From CATQHP01 sp965214915 (GTDB lineage Bacteria; Acidobacteriota; Terriglobia; Bryobacterales; UBA6623), in the NCBI GenBank assembly GCA_965214915.1, contig CBDCCP010000002.1, positions 1,178,001 to 1,242,000 of the forward strand: DNA of 64,000 nucleotides. The letters run 5' to 3'. A model generated the notes under the pieces. That model searched no databases and had not been told where the DNA came from. It worked only from the letters and a program-made list of their open reading frames with translations. Numbering within the stretch: position 1 is the first letter of the stretch; each line of letters begins with the position of its first letter. Made by a program: the position numbers and the translations under genes. Below, piece by piece: positions 17,384-27,113 of this stretch.

Positions 17384-18901
17384 CTAACCGAACACGAGCT
17401 TCAAATGCCGTTCGTCCGGCGCTTGCGAGGCGGTCAGCTTGCTGATGACGATAAATGCCGCCAGAGAAATCAGGAACGAGGGAACGATCTCGTGAACGTC
17501 GCGCAGGGCTTCGTACTCGAATCGAAACAGGAAGCGCCACGCCACGCAAGTTATCATACCGATCAACATCGACCAAAAAGCGCCGTGTCCGGTTCCCCAG
17601 CGGAGATAGAGGCCCCCGAAGACGGCCGGGAAAAAGCCGGCGGCGAACACCGCGCCGGAAAAGCTGGTGAGCTCGACGATGCCGGCTGGCGGAAACACCG
17701 TGCAAAGAAATACGACGACCGAATAGGCGGCGATCGCCAGTTTGGTCAGGCGCACCACCGACGCGGCGCTCATTGGCCGGTACACGTTCCAGATATCGCC
17801 GATGGCGGCTGTGCCGACGATGAGCATGACCGAGGCGAGCGACGACATGCCTGCGGCGAACAGACCCATGATGCAGAGTCCGCTGACCCAGGGATTATCG
17901 AATTTGGCAAGCATGAAGCCGACCACTTCGTCCGTATGGTGGATCAGATAGGCCGCCTCCCGCTCGTCGGCCATGCCGTGGACCAGGGCGCCCAGTCCCA
18001 TGACGCAGATCAGGGACACGCCCAGAAAAATAGGCGTCCAGGTCATGGCGAAGCGCATGCCCCGGACGCTGTCCACGGAATAGAAACGCACCAGGCAGCG
18101 CGGCTCGGCGATTTGCTTGGCGCCGACCGCCAGGCCGATGCCAAGAATATAGGTGAACGAGACGAGGGCGCCGAACGTCACCAGGCCGTCGCCCATGGGC
18201 TCGCCGGCGGCCGTGACGTGTCGGACGTTGCCGATGCGGCGCATCATTTCGCCGACGCCTCCCACATAGACAAACGGAACGGCAAGCATAATCAGGGCGA
18301 TGGCCAGCATCATCACGCCCTGCACGGCGTCGGTCCAGAGAACGCTGTACATCCCGCCCATGACGGTGTAGGCGCAGGTGCAGAAAATAATGACGGCGGC
18401 GCCCCAGGCGTAGGGAATGCCCAGAACGGTCTCGAGTAGATGGGCGCAGCCTTTGGCGATGCCGGCCATGTACCACAGCGTCGCGAACAGGATGGTTGCC
18501 GCCGCGAGCACGCGAATGGCCCGCGAAAGCGGGCTTTTGTAGCGGAAATCGAAGTAATCGGGAATGGTCACCGACTTGAGGCCGGCGGTTTGATCGCGCA
18601 GTCGCGGGCCGAGCAACAGCCACGAAATCATGCAGAAAACGGTCCAGAAGACCCCTACCCAGGCCCAGCTCAATCCCGCGCCGAAGGCTTGGCCGGCTTG
18701 CCCGATATAAGTATTCGTGCTGGCGAACGTCGAAAAAAACGCGAGTGAAACAACCCATCCGGGAATCTCGCGCTTGGCGACGTAAAATTCGCTGACGCCC
18801 TTCGAGGCGCGGTTGCTGAAATAGCGGCCGACGCCCAGGCAGGCCGCCAGATAGACGGCCGTCAGGAACAGAATCGGCCCGTTGTCGGCCAGGTACTGCA
18901 A
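17384..18901 (-). CDS. Sodium:solute symporter (SSS family)
   Basis: A membrane protein of about 505 residues with roughly 13 transmembrane segments. The SSS signature region is visible around GWVVSLAFFSTFASTNTYIG and the following QAGQAFGAGLSWAWVG. The frame is open up to a GTG at 18973 inside the preceding DUF1080 gene; the TTG at 18901 gives a more usual N-terminus (LQYLADNGPILFL) and is used here, but the choice is uncertain. SSS members import sugars, sialic acid, carboxylates or amino acids with sodium. Its position beside a DUF1080 protein favours a sugar. Confidence 0.9.
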   Translation of the reverse strand: MQYLADNGPILFLTAVYLAACLGVGRYFSNRASKGVSEFYVAKREIPGWVVSLAFFSTFASTNTYIGQAGQAFGAGLSWAWVGVFWTVFCMISWLLLGPRLRDQTAGLKSVTIPDYFDFRYKSPLSRAIRVLAAATILFATLWYMAGIAKGCAHLLETVLGIPYAWGAAVIIFCTCAYTVMGGMYSVLWTDAVQGVMMLAIALIMLAVPFVYVGGVGEMMRRIGNVRHVTAAGEPMGDGLVTFGALVSFTYILGIGLAVGAKQIAEPRCLVRFYSVDSVRGMRFAMTWTPIFLGVSLICVMGLGALVHGMADEREAAYLIHHTDEVVGFMLAKFDNPWVSGLCIMGLFAAGMSSLASVMLIVGTAAIGDIWNVYRPMSAASVVRLTKLAIAAYSVVVFLCTVFPPAGIVELTSFSGAVFAAGFFPAVFGGLYLRWGTGHGAFWSMLIGMITCVAWRFLFRFEYEALRDVHEIVPSFLISLAAFIVISKLTASQAPDERHLKLVFG

Positions 18902-18935
18902 GAGAGACAGCGTAGCACTGCGCCGCAGGAGCGGA

Positions 18936-19607
18936 TTACGGAGGCGGGGCGTTGCGCGCGGCGCTCTCCCCACGGCGTTCGCGCGCGGGCAGCCGGCGCA
19001 GCTTCAGATTGCGGTATTCGACGCGCATGGGCGGCCCGCGGTGGAGTTGGAGAGCGAATACGCCGCTAAGCGCGCCCGGGTTGCGCACGTCCGTCATGAC
19101 CCGTCCGTTTACCGTAATGCGGATGTGATGGCCGCGGCAATAGATGGCGACATGATTCCAGCCGGGGCGGACCAGATGCTCCGCCTTGTCTTGCCAACCG
19201 TCCATGATGAGGCCGCCCGGCAGTCTCTCGCCGTGCAGGCTGCCCCAGCCTTTGCCCTCGGCGATGTCGGCCTGGTAACCGCGAACGACTCCGCTGGGCA
19301 AGCGTTCGCTGCGAAATTGGACGCCGCTGTTGCCGTTGCGCAGCTTGACATCGAAATCGAGCTCGAAATCCGAATACTCCTTTTGGGAAACCAAAAAAGA
19401 GTTCGCCGTCAGCGGGGCGCCGTCCGTCGAGCCGACGATCTTGTCGTCTTCGACGAACCACATCGCGGGGTCGCCTTCCCAGCCCGCGAGGTCGCGTCCG
19501 TTGAAAAGCAACTCGACGCCTTGACGCCGCTCGCCGGGGGTAAGAACGTTGTGCGGGCCGCCGGCGATTGCCAATCCCGCCGGCAGAAGAATCAAAACGC
19601 GGAGCAT
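18936..19607 (-). CDS. DUF1080 (3-keto-disaccharide hydrolase-like) secreted protein
   Basis: A 223-residue exported protein with a short signal peptide. The concanavalin-like fold of DUF1080 is recognised from GVELLFNGRDLAGWEG near the start, FLVSQKEYSDFELDFDVKL, NSGVQFRSE and WNHVAIYCRGHHIRITVNG. Some members hydrolyse 3-keto-glycosides made by Gfo/Idh/MocA oxidoreductases, and two such oxidoreductases lie in this window, though not next to it. The downstream SSS symporter overlaps or abuts it, which supports a sugar uptake unit. Confidence 0.88.
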   Translation of the reverse strand: MLRVLILLPAGLAIAGGPHNVLTPGERRQGVELLFNGRDLAGWEGDPAMWFVEDDKIVGSTDGAPLTANSFLVSQKEYSDFELDFDVKLRNGNSGVQFRSERLPSGVVRGYQADIAEGKGWGSLHGERLPGGLIMDGWQDKAEHLVRPGWNHVAIYCRGHHIRITVNGRVMTDVRNPGALSGVFALQLHRGPPMRVEYRNLKLRRLPARERRGESAARNAPPP

Positions 19608-19629
19608 CGCCTTATGAAACGGCGCCTGG

Positions 19630-20304
19630 TCAGTGTTCGAAAGCCGAGTACTTGGTCAGCTTGTCGATCAATATCCGCACGGAGTCGGGAGCGGCGACTT
19701 CGCCGTTGAGTATCTCCGCCGGAGTTACGGGCTTGCCGTAGATGTTGCGGTTGTCGGCTTTGTCCTGCCGCAGCGTCGCGCCTTCGAGAGACACTCCGGC
19801 GAAAGCGCCGCGCGAACGGGAATAGGCCAGTATCTCGGCTCTCAGTTGCGCGTCGGTCTGGACTTGAGCCGAGCGGCCGACGGGACCGCCGGCAACGGCT
19901 GCGTCGGCGCCCAGGGTAAACCTGCTGGAGATAAGCTTCTGCTTGCCTTTCTCGTTCAAAACGATCAGCACGTAGTCGGTGGAGCTGCCGCCGATCTGCA
20001 AGCCGAAACTCCCGCCCTCGATGCGCACGGTCGACGGCCCGGTCCAGCCCTTGTTGCCGGGAGCGCGGCAAGTCAAAACGCCTTTTCCGTACTTGGCCCC
20101 GAAGCCCAGGCCCAACTTCTTGACTCCGGGGATGATCGCAACGCAGTGGGCTTTCCCCAGGATGTCCAGCGGTATGGACTGTTCCTTGATCCCCATGATT
20201 TCGTCCAGCACTTCGGCGGCGCGCCAAGTGCGTTCGACGGCTTTATTCGCGGCGAGAACGGGGAAGCAAAAAGCGAGAAGCAGCAGAAACGAACAAAGAT
20301 GCAT
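19630..20304 (-). CDS. SYLF-domain (Ysc84-like) lipid-binding protein, secreted
   Basis: A 224-residue protein. The start at 20304 (MHLCSFLLLLAFCFPVLAAN) gives a signal peptide; the longer frame runs antisense-like through the DUF1501 region and is rejected. SYLF features are IPLDILGKAHCVAIIPGVKK, GLGFGAKYGKGVLTCR and the DYVLIVLNEKGKQKLISSRF segment. Eukaryotic relatives bind phosphoinositides and bacterial ones are periplasmic or outer-membrane associated. The function here is unknown, but the family is common in acidobacteria. It is 22 bp upstream of the DUF1080 gene. Confidence 0.86.
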   Translation of the reverse strand: MHLCSFLLLLAFCFPVLAANKAVERTWRAAEVLDEIMGIKEQSIPLDILGKAHCVAIIPGVKKLGLGFGAKYGKGVLTCRAPGNKGWTGPSTVRIEGGSFGLQIGGSSTDYVLIVLNEKGKQKLISSRFTLGADAAVAGGPVGRSAQVQTDAQLRAEILAYSRSRGAFAGVSLEGATLRQDKADNRNIYGKPVTPAEILNGEVAAPDSVRILIDKLTKYSAFEH

Positions 20305-20354
20305 GATAGGAGCCTTTGTCAATTCAAGACGGGTCTCCGCCTTTCCGGGTTGCC

Positions 20355-21764
20355 TTAAGCCAAAACTTCGCGGATCAAGTTTCCGTGAACGTCGGTGAGG
20401 CGCATGTCGCGCCCGTTGTGATGATAGGTCAGCCGTTCGTGGTCGATGCCCATCAAATGCAAAATCGTCGCGTGCAAGTCGTAAACCGACTTGCGATTCT
20501 CGACCGCCCGGTATCCGAATCGGTCGGTCGCGCCGACCACGGTTCCGCCCTTGATGCCGCCGCCGGCCAGCCAGACGGTGAAGCCGTCCGGGTTGTGGTC
20601 GCGCCCGTCCAAGCGCTGACTGATCGGCATGCGTCCGAATTCGCCGTGCCAGACAATCAGCGTTTCCTCGAAAAGACCGCGCTGCTTGAGGTCGGTAATC
20701 AGCCCGGCGATAGGGCCGTCCGTCTCGCCCGCATGCATCGTATGGAAATACTTGAGCGACCAGTGCTGATCCCAGGTCGGTTCGTGGTTGCCGCCGCCGG
20801 AGTACAGTTGCACCATGCGCACGCCGCGTTCGACCAGGCGGCGGGCCATCAGCGCCTGGCGTCCGAAGTACCGGGTTCGCTCGTCGTCCAGGCCGTACAG
20901 CTTGCGGGTCGCTGCGCTCTCTTTGGCGATGTCGATCGCCTCGGTTGCGTGAACCTGCATGCGGTAGGCCAACTCGTAGGATTGAATGCGCGCCGAAAGC
21001 TCGTTGTCTTCGGGGTTCCGTTGCAAATTCTCGCGGTTGAATTTTTGCAGCAGGTCGAGCCACTTGCGTTGGCGCTCGCGGCTCATTTCTTTCGGCGGGT
21101 TCAGATCGACGATGGGCTCGCCGGTCGAACGGAATTGCGTTCCCTGAAACGCTGCCGGCATGAACCCCGCGCCCCAGTTGGGCTGGCCGTTGATGGGTCC
21201 GCCGCGGTGGTCGGTGAAAACGATGTACCCGGGCAGGTTTTCGTTCTCGGAGCCGAGGCCGTAGGTCAACCAGCTTCCCATGCTGGGATGCCCGGCCAGA
21301 ACCGTGCCCGTGTTCATCTGATACAGCGCGGGGCCGTGGTCGTTGGAGACGGCGTACATCGAGCGGACAACCGCCAAGTCGTCAACGTGCCTGGCGACAT
21401 TGGGAAAGAGATCGGAGACTGGAATGCCGCTCTCGCCGTACCGCTTGAACTTCCAGGGCGAAGGCATCAGGCCGCCGGGATTGCCCTGCGAGACCGTAAA
21501 GTCGCCGACGCCGGTCATCGCTTTGCCCGCGTGCTTTTCAAGATCGGGTTTGGGGTCGAACGTATCGACCTGACTCGGCCCTCCGTAGCAGAAGATCGAG
21601 ATGATGCTCTTGGCCTTCGGCGCGAAATGAGGAGAGGCCGGGCCGCCGCTCGAAGCGCCGAGCGCGCGGTCGCCGGCGAGCACGGAGGCCAAGCCCAGAT
21701 TGGCGAGCCCTCCGCCGAGCGTCTTCAACAGATCTCTACGGTTGTAAGCAACGGTGGGCGTCAT
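20355..21764 (-). CDS. DUF1501 protein, Tat-exported
   Basis: A 469-residue protein with a twin-arginine-type start (YNRRDLLKTLGGGLANLG). Alkaline-phosphatase-like elements typical of DUF1501 are present: IFCYGGPSQVDTFDPKP, SNDHGPALYQMNTGTVLAGH, WHGEFGRMP and GIDHERLTYHHNGRDMRLTD at the end. DUF1501 proteins usually follow a DUF1549/DUF1553 cytochrome gene; this one does not and instead follows a HAD hydrolase gene by 51 bp. Its role is unknown. Confidence 0.9.
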   Translation of the reverse strand: MTPTVAYNRRDLLKTLGGGLANLGLASVLAGDRALGASSGGPASPHFAPKAKSIISIFCYGGPSQVDTFDPKPDLEKHAGKAMTGVGDFTVSQGNPGGLMPSPWKFKRYGESGIPVSDLFPNVARHVDDLAVVRSMYAVSNDHGPALYQMNTGTVLAGHPSMGSWLTYGLGSENENLPGYIVFTDHRGGPINGQPNWGAGFMPAAFQGTQFRSTGEPIVDLNPPKEMSRERQRKWLDLLQKFNRENLQRNPEDNELSARIQSYELAYRMQVHATEAIDIAKESAATRKLYGLDDERTRYFGRQALMARRLVERGVRMVQLYSGGGNHEPTWDQHWSLKYFHTMHAGETDGPIAGLITDLKQRGLFEETLIVWHGEFGRMPISQRLDGRDHNPDGFTVWLAGGGIKGGTVVGATDRFGYRAVENRKSVYDLHATILHLMGIDHERLTYHHNGRDMRLTDVHGNLIREVLA

Positions 21765-21815
21765 AGAACGGTTACAGCTTTCCCTATACAGAATACAGCA
21801 ATGCCGCAGGCGCGG

Positions 21816-22646
21816 CTACGCTCCCAACTTCTCGGCCAGATCGAGAAAATCGACCGCGTTGAGATCGAAAGCGTCGTCGAACTCGAGGTCGAGATTCCGG
21901 TTGGGGCGTTCCCGAGGGCGCGGGACAAAGGCCGTCTTGAAGCCGACGGAGGCCGCCGCCCGCAGATCGCCCTTGTGGGCCGCGACCATCATGACTTGGC
22001 GCGGCTCCAACCCCAATAAATCGGCGGCCTTGCGATAGACCTCCCGGTCCGGTTTGTAGCGGCCGGCCAACTCGGAAGACAACACCGCGTCCCACGGCAA
22101 TCCGGCATGTTTGGCCATGTTGACCAGCAAAGCCACGTTGCCGTTGGACAGAGAGGCGACGATGAATCTTCGCTTCAGTCGCGTCAGACCCTCGACGGCG
22201 TCTGGCCACGGGTCGAGACGATGCCAGACGCGGTTGAGGTTGTCGATTTCGGTCTCCGAGAGCCCTTCGACCCCAAACCGCGCCAACAACTCGTCGAGGA
22301 TCGTGCGGTGCAGCTCGTCGATCGTTTTCCAGCCGAGGCTGCCGCTGCGGACACGGTTCATTGCCGGGCCGTAGCCGTCGCGCCAAGCGTCGGCGAAAGC
22401 GGCCCAATCAACGGCGATGCCCTTGGACCGCCCCAGTTCCCCGCCCTCGCGGACGATGGTCGTGCGCCAGTCGACCACGGTTCCGAATACGTCGAACGTG
22501 AGCGCCTCGACTCCGTTGACGGCGGCTTTGGACATTGCTACGGCTCCCGGCAGGGAGGCGATGAAAACTCGGCGCGTGAATCCTGCCCTATTGGGCGATA
22601 ACCGGGCCGGCGGCGCATCCCGCGGGTACATACGCAGAGGATTCAT
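21816..22646 (-). CDS. Haloacid dehalogenase type II, possibly Tat-exported
   Basis: A 276-residue HAD-superfamily hydrolase. The core begins ALTFDVFGTVVDWR with the nucleophile Asp; SLSNGN, GRYKPDREVY and MMVAAHKGDLRAAAS supply motifs II to IV, as in L-2-haloacid dehalogenases. The N-terminal 37 residues before the core include TRRVFIASLPGAVA, which resembles a Tat signal, so the start at 22646 is used. If the cytoplasmic form is real, MSKAAVNG at 22535 would be the start. The substrate may be a 2-haloacid or a phosphate ester. It is divergent from the cytochrome gene with 72 bp between them. Confidence 0.82.
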   Translation of the reverse strand: MNPLRMYPRDAPPARLSPNRAGFTRRVFIASLPGAVAMSKAAVNGVEALTFDVFGTVVDWRTTIVREGGELGRSKGIAVDWAAFADAWRDGYGPAMNRVRSGSLGWKTIDELHRTILDELLARFGVEGLSETEIDNLNRVWHRLDPWPDAVEGLTRLKRRFIVASLSNGNVALLVNMAKHAGLPWDAVLSSELAGRYKPDREVYRKAADLLGLEPRQVMMVAAHKGDLRAAASVGFKTAFVPRPRERPNRNLDLEFDDAFDLNAVDFLDLAEKLGA

Positions 22647-22718
22647 TGTAAACGATGCGCCGGTCGGGCCGGCGGCGCATTGACCGTACGGGCGCCAAGT
22701 CGATACATTACGGTTGGA

Positions 22719-25655
22719 ATGCGTCTGTCGCTCATCTTGCTCGCGGCGCCGATGCTCGCACAGGCCGAAATTCGGTTCAACCGCGACATCAGACCGATCC
22801 TTGCGGAGAACTGCTTTGCCTGTCACGGCCCCGACAGCAACGCCCGCCAAGCCAACCTGCGGCTCGACCGGCGGGAAGACGCCGCGGCGAGGGGCGTTCT
22901 CGCGCCGTCCGGGGACGCTCCCGCCAAGCTGGCGGCGCGGGTGAATCATGCGAACGAGGCTCTGCGCATGCCTCCCGCGTATGCGAACAAGAGCCTGAGC
23001 GACGAACAAAAGAAACTGTTGACGGATTGGCTTGCGCAAGGCGCCGAGTACGAGCCGCACTGGTCGTACATCCCGCCGCAGCGCTCCGCTTCGCTGACCG
23101 GCCCCGCCGCGATCGACGCGCTGATCGACAGGCGTCTGCGCGAGCACGGCATGGAAGCGGCGCCCGCGGCCGACCGCCGCGCCTTGGCGCGCCGGCTGAG
23201 CTTCGATCTTACGGGGCTGCCCGCGGATTGGGAGACCGTGCGGGGCTTCGTCAACGATTCGCGCCCCGACGCCTATGAACGGCTGGTCGACGCTTATCTG
23301 ACGTCCGAGCAATTCGGCGAGCGCATGGCGGTTCATTGGCTGGACCTCGTGCGCTACGCCGATTCGGTCGGATACCACAGCGACGTCGAAGTTTCGATGT
23401 CGCCATATCGGGATTACGTCATCCGCGCATTCAACGACAACAAGCCTTTCGATGAGTTTACGCGCGAGCAACTGGCCGGGGATTTACTGCCCGGACGCAG
23501 CGAGGCGCAACTCGTGGCCAGCGCCTATAACCGGCTCAACCGCATGACGGCCGAGGGCGGCTCGCAGCCCAAAGAGTACTTGGCGAAGTACGCCTCGGAT
23601 CGGATTCGCACGACTTCGACGGTTTGGCTGGGTTCGACGCTCGGCTGCGCGGAATGCCACGACCACAAGTTCGACCCGTTCACCCATCGAGACTTTTACC
23701 GCTTCGGAGCGTTTTTCGCGGACATCGAAGAAGAAGGAGTGTACAGCGGGCAAGCCGGCTTCGGCAGCAGCATTTCCGTGTTGTCCGAAGATGCGAAGGC
23801 GGAGATGCGCAGACTCGAAGCCGAGATCGAGCGGCTGACGGCCGAAGGATACGCCCGACTCGAACTTGAAGAGCAGAGCCGGGACCTGGCGGCAAAGTAT
23901 GCCGCCGAAACGGCCGCGATGTGGAGCGCCGACTGGTTGGACGCGGCGGTCGACGATTGCGCGCACCCCGATATCGACGGCTGCGAAGCGTACGACCTCA
24001 AGATTCGACGCGGCGGCGAATTCGTCGACACCGTCCTGACGGAAAAAGCCAAAAAGCCGCGCGAAGCCATGATGCGCTTGCGCTCGCGTCCGTTCTCCTC
24101 GCCCGCGAGCTTGACCGGGTGGCTGCTCGAGGTGCTGCCGACGGAGGGTTTCGACAAGTTCGCGCTCAGCGAGTTCGAAGTCAGGGCGAACGGCCGCAAG
24201 GTGCGGCTCGCCGGCTTTGCAGCCGCGCCCGGGACGCCGCGGCGCGGCCTGACCGGAACCGCCGACGGCAACAACCATACGACTTGGGGCGGCAGCTTCG
24301 ATGGGGTCGAACGTTATGCGGCGATCTTCGAGCCGGCGGCGCCGGTGCGCATCGAACGGGGCGAACGGTTCGAAGTCGTCCTGCTGTTCAATGCCAACGC
24401 CGCTCGGTTGATCCCCGGCAGGGTGCGGGTCGCTGCAACCTCCGCGGAGTTTCCGGACTTCCCCCTTGCCGCGGCGGAAGAAGCGTACGCCGAATTGACC
24501 GGCGGGAATGCGAACTGGCGGCAGATACGCCGGCTCCAGCGGCGCGTCCGGCGCATTCGCGATTCGGCCGTTGCTTGCCTCGTGACGAAGACGGTCGACG
24601 ACCCGCGGACGATGCGCGTTCTCCCGCGCGGGAACTGGATGGACGATTCGGGAGAAGTTGTCATGCCCGGCGCTCCCCACTTCCTGAAGCAGATCGATGC
24701 GCAGGGGCGGCGGGCCACCCGGCTCGACCTTGCCAACTGGATCGTGGACCGCGAAAATCCGCTGACCGCTCGGGTGTTCGTCAATCGGATGTGGCGCATG
24801 TTTTTCGGAATCGGGTTGTCGCAATCGCTCGACGATTTGGGGTCTCAGGGAGAGGCGCCGGCCAACCGGGAATTGCTCGATTGGCTGGCGGTCGAGTTCA
24901 TGGACAGCGGATGGGACGTGAAACGCCTGATCCGCACGATGCTGCTGTCCAAAGCCTATCGGCGCGCCGGCGAGCCCGGCGCGGAGCTGGCGGCGGCCGA
25001 CCCCTACAATCGGCTCCACGGGCGGCAGGCGATTGCCCGCATCGACGCGGAGTTCGTCAGGGATGCGGCGCTCGAAGTGAGCGGCTTGCTCAACCGGCGC
25101 GTCGGCGGGCCCAGCGCCAAACCCTACCAGCCGGCGGGATACTACCGCGAATTGAATTTTCCCAAGCGCATCTACGAGCCGGACCACGGCGAGAGCCAGT
25201 ATCGGCGGGGTCTGTACACGCACTGGCAAAGGACCTTCCTGCACCCCTCGATGGCGGCGTTCGACGCGCCGGCGCGGGAAGAATGCACCGCGCAGCGGGA
25301 GATTTCGAATACGCCCTTGCAATCCTTGGTTCTTTTGAACGACCCGACCTTCGTCGAGGCTGCGCGGGCGTTTGCCGGGCGGCTGCTGAAATTTGCCGGA
25401 AACGATGAAAAAAGGATCGCCGCGGCCTTTGCCGAGGCGTTTTCGCGCGAGCCTTCGCAAGACGAAATTTCGGTGGTTGCGAAGCTCTTGGCGCAAGCCC
25501 GCCGGGACTTCCGGGCGAACCCCGGCCGAGCGTCGGAACTGCTTGCGGTCGGCGATTCCAACCCTGCGCCGGGCGTGGACCGCGTCGAGTTGGCTGCCTG
25601 GACGGCGGCGGCCCGCGCCCTGCTGAACAAGCATGAGTTTTTCATGCGCTACTGA
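22719..25655 (+). CDS. PSCyt1 / DUF1549 / DUF1553 exported cytochrome-like protein
   Basis: A 978-residue protein with a signal peptide (MRLSLILLAAPMLAQA). An N-terminal planctomycete-type cytochrome c domain has the heme motif CFACH at residues 32-36, followed by DUF1549 (RALARRLSFDLTGLP ... MAVHWLDLVRYADSVGYHSD, and CAECHDHKFDPFTHRDFY with a second CxxCH). A middle region carries a galactose-binding-like insertion, and DUF1553 begins near ARVFVNRMWRMFFGIGLSQS. The family always pairs with DUF1501, and the DUF1501 gene starts 12 bp later. The function is unknown but linked to polysaccharide-degrading bacteria. Confidence 0.92.
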   Translation: MRLSLILLAAPMLAQAEIRFNRDIRPILAENCFACHGPDSNARQANLRLDRREDAAARGVLAPSGDAPAKLAARVNHANEALRMPPAYANKSLSDEQKKLLTDWLAQGAEYEPHWSYIPPQRSASLTGPAAIDALIDRRLREHGMEAAPAADRRALARRLSFDLTGLPADWETVRGFVNDSRPDAYERLVDAYLTSEQFGERMAVHWLDLVRYADSVGYHSDVEVSMSPYRDYVIRAFNDNKPFDEFTREQLAGDLLPGRSEAQLVASAYNRLNRMTAEGGSQPKEYLAKYASDRIRTTSTVWLGSTLGCAECHDHKFDPFTHRDFYRFGAFFADIEEEGVYSGQAGFGSSISVLSEDAKAEMRRLEAEIERLTAEGYARLELEEQSRDLAAKYAAETAAMWSADWLDAAVDDCAHPDIDGCEAYDLKIRRGGEFVDTVLTEKAKKPREAMMRLRSRPFSSPASLTGWLLEVLPTEGFDKFALSEFEVRANGRKVRLAGFAAAPGTPRRGLTGTADGNNHTTWGGSFDGVERYAAIFEPAAPVRIERGERFEVVLLFNANAARLIPGRVRVAATSAEFPDFPLAAAEEAYAELTGGNANWRQIRRLQRRVRRIRDSAVACLVTKTVDDPRTMRVLPRGNWMDDSGEVVMPGAPHFLKQIDAQGRRATRLDLANWIVDRENPLTARVFVNRMWRMFFGIGLSQSLDDLGSQGEAPANRELLDWLAVEFMDSGWDVKRLIRTMLLSKAYRRAGEPGAELAAADPYNRLHGRQAIARIDAEFVRDAALEVSGLLNRRVGGPSAKPYQPAGYYRELNFPKRIYEPDHGESQYRRGLYTHWQRTFLHPSMAAFDAPAREECTAQREISNTPLQSLVLLNDPTFVEAARAFAGRLLKFAGNDEKRIAAAFAEAFSREPSQDEISVVAKLLAQARRDFRANPGRASELLAVGDSNPAPGVDRVELAAWTAAARALLNKHEFFMRY

Positions 25656-25667
25656 AAGGGGTCGATC

Positions 25668-27080
25668 ATGAAAACACCGATGCAAGCACTGAGCCGGCGC
25701 GCTTTTCTGGGCCGGGCGTCGATGGGCATGGGCGCCTTTGGCTTGGCTTCTCTGCTGCGCCCGGAATTATTTGCCGCGAAATCGGCGGTTCCGGGATTCC
25801 CCAACTACGCGCCGAAGATCAAGCGGGTGATCTGGCTGTGCATGGCCGGCGGGCCTTCGCATCTCGAACTGTTCGACTACAAGCCGGAACTGGCCGGGCA
25901 CGACGGCGAGGCGATGCCCGAATCGTTCACCAAGGGGCAGCAAATCGCCCAGTTGCAAGGCAAGGAGCTGCGCGTGCTGGGGCCGCAGCACCCATTTAGG
26001 CATTACGGAGAATCCGGCCAGCACATATCGACGCTGCTGCCGCATATAGGCTCGATCGCAGACGACATCTGCATCGTCCGCTCGATGAAGACCGAGCACA
26101 TCAACCACGACACGGCGCATACCTTCATGAACACGGGAACCGGCATCGCCGGCCGGCCCAGCATGGGCGCCTGGCTCAACTACGGCTTGGGCAGCGAATC
26201 CGACGATCTGCCGGGTTTTGTCGTGCTCACCTCCGAGGGCGGCGGCCAGGCGCAGCCCATCGCCGCGCGGCAATGGCATTCGGGATTTCTGCCGAGCCGC
26301 TATCAGGGCGTGAAGTTCAACTCCGTCGGCGACCCCGTGGCCTACGTGCGCAACCCTCCGGGCGTGGACAACAAGATGCAGGGCGATTTGATCGGCAGCG
26401 TTGCCGAGTTGAACCGCCTGCAAGGCGGCGCGGTCAACGACCCGGAGATCGAAACGCGCATCGCCCAATACGAGCTGGCCTTCCGCATGCAGATGAGCGT
26501 GCCGGAGCTGGTTGACTTCTCGAACGAGCCGCAGCACGTTCGCGACTTGTACGGAACCCAAGGCGGCGACGGAAGTTTCGCGGCAAACTGCTTGCTGGCA
26601 AGGCGTTTGGCGGAACGCGGCGTACGCTTTATCCATCTCTACCATCGCGGCTGGGACCATCACGGCAGCATCAAGAAGGGTATCGTCGAGACGGCCGGCT
26701 ACGTCGACCAGGGCTCGGCGGCGCTGGTCAAAGACCTCAAGCAGCGCGGAATGCTGGCGGATACGCTGGTGATCTGGTGCGGCGAGTTCGGGCGCACGCC
26801 GATGTCTCAGGGTAAGCGGGAGACCGCCGGCCGGGATCATCACATCAAGGGCTTCTCGATGTGGATGGCCGGCGGCGGCGTCAAGGGCGGCGGCGCCTGG
26901 GGCGCGACGGACGAGCTCGGCTACAACGCGGTGGAAAATGTCGTTCACGTCCACGACCTGCACGCCACGATGATGCATCTGTTCGGCATCGACCACAAAA
27001 GGCTGACCTACCGTTTCCAGGGCAGGAATTTCCGCCTGACGGACGTTCACGGGCGCGTGGTCGAAGAGGTGCTCGCTTAG
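25668..27080 (+). CDS. DUF1501 protein, Tat-exported, partner of the DUF1553 gene
   Basis: A 470-residue protein with a Tat signal (SRRAFLGRASMGMGAFGLAS). Its layout matches the other DUF1501 in this window: LCMAGGPSHLELFDYKP, MNTGTGIAGRPSMGAWLNYG, WCGEFGRTPMSQGKRET, DHHIKGFSMWMAGGGVKGG and a terminal TDVHGRVVEEVLA. It lies 12 bp after the DUF1549/DUF1553 gene with AAAGGGG before the ATG, so co-transcription is nearly certain. The pair likely forms a periplasmic complex in glycan breakdown. Confidence 0.93.
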   Translation: MKTPMQALSRRAFLGRASMGMGAFGLASLLRPELFAAKSAVPGFPNYAPKIKRVIWLCMAGGPSHLELFDYKPELAGHDGEAMPESFTKGQQIAQLQGKELRVLGPQHPFRHYGESGQHISTLLPHIGSIADDICIVRSMKTEHINHDTAHTFMNTGTGIAGRPSMGAWLNYGLGSESDDLPGFVVLTSEGGGQAQPIAARQWHSGFLPSRYQGVKFNSVGDPVAYVRNPPGVDNKMQGDLIGSVAELNRLQGGAVNDPEIETRIAQYELAFRMQMSVPELVDFSNEPQHVRDLYGTQGGDGSFAANCLLARRLAERGVRFIHLYHRGWDHHGSIKKGIVETAGYVDQGSAALVKDLKQRGMLADTLVIWCGEFGRTPMSQGKRETAGRDHHIKGFSMWMAGGGVKGGGAWGATDELGYNAVENVVHVHDLHATMMHLFGIDHKRLTYRFQGRNFRLTDVHGRVVEEVLA

Positions 27081-27113
27081 CAAGAAACGGCGCGCGGTGC
27101 GCCGTTACCTTCG

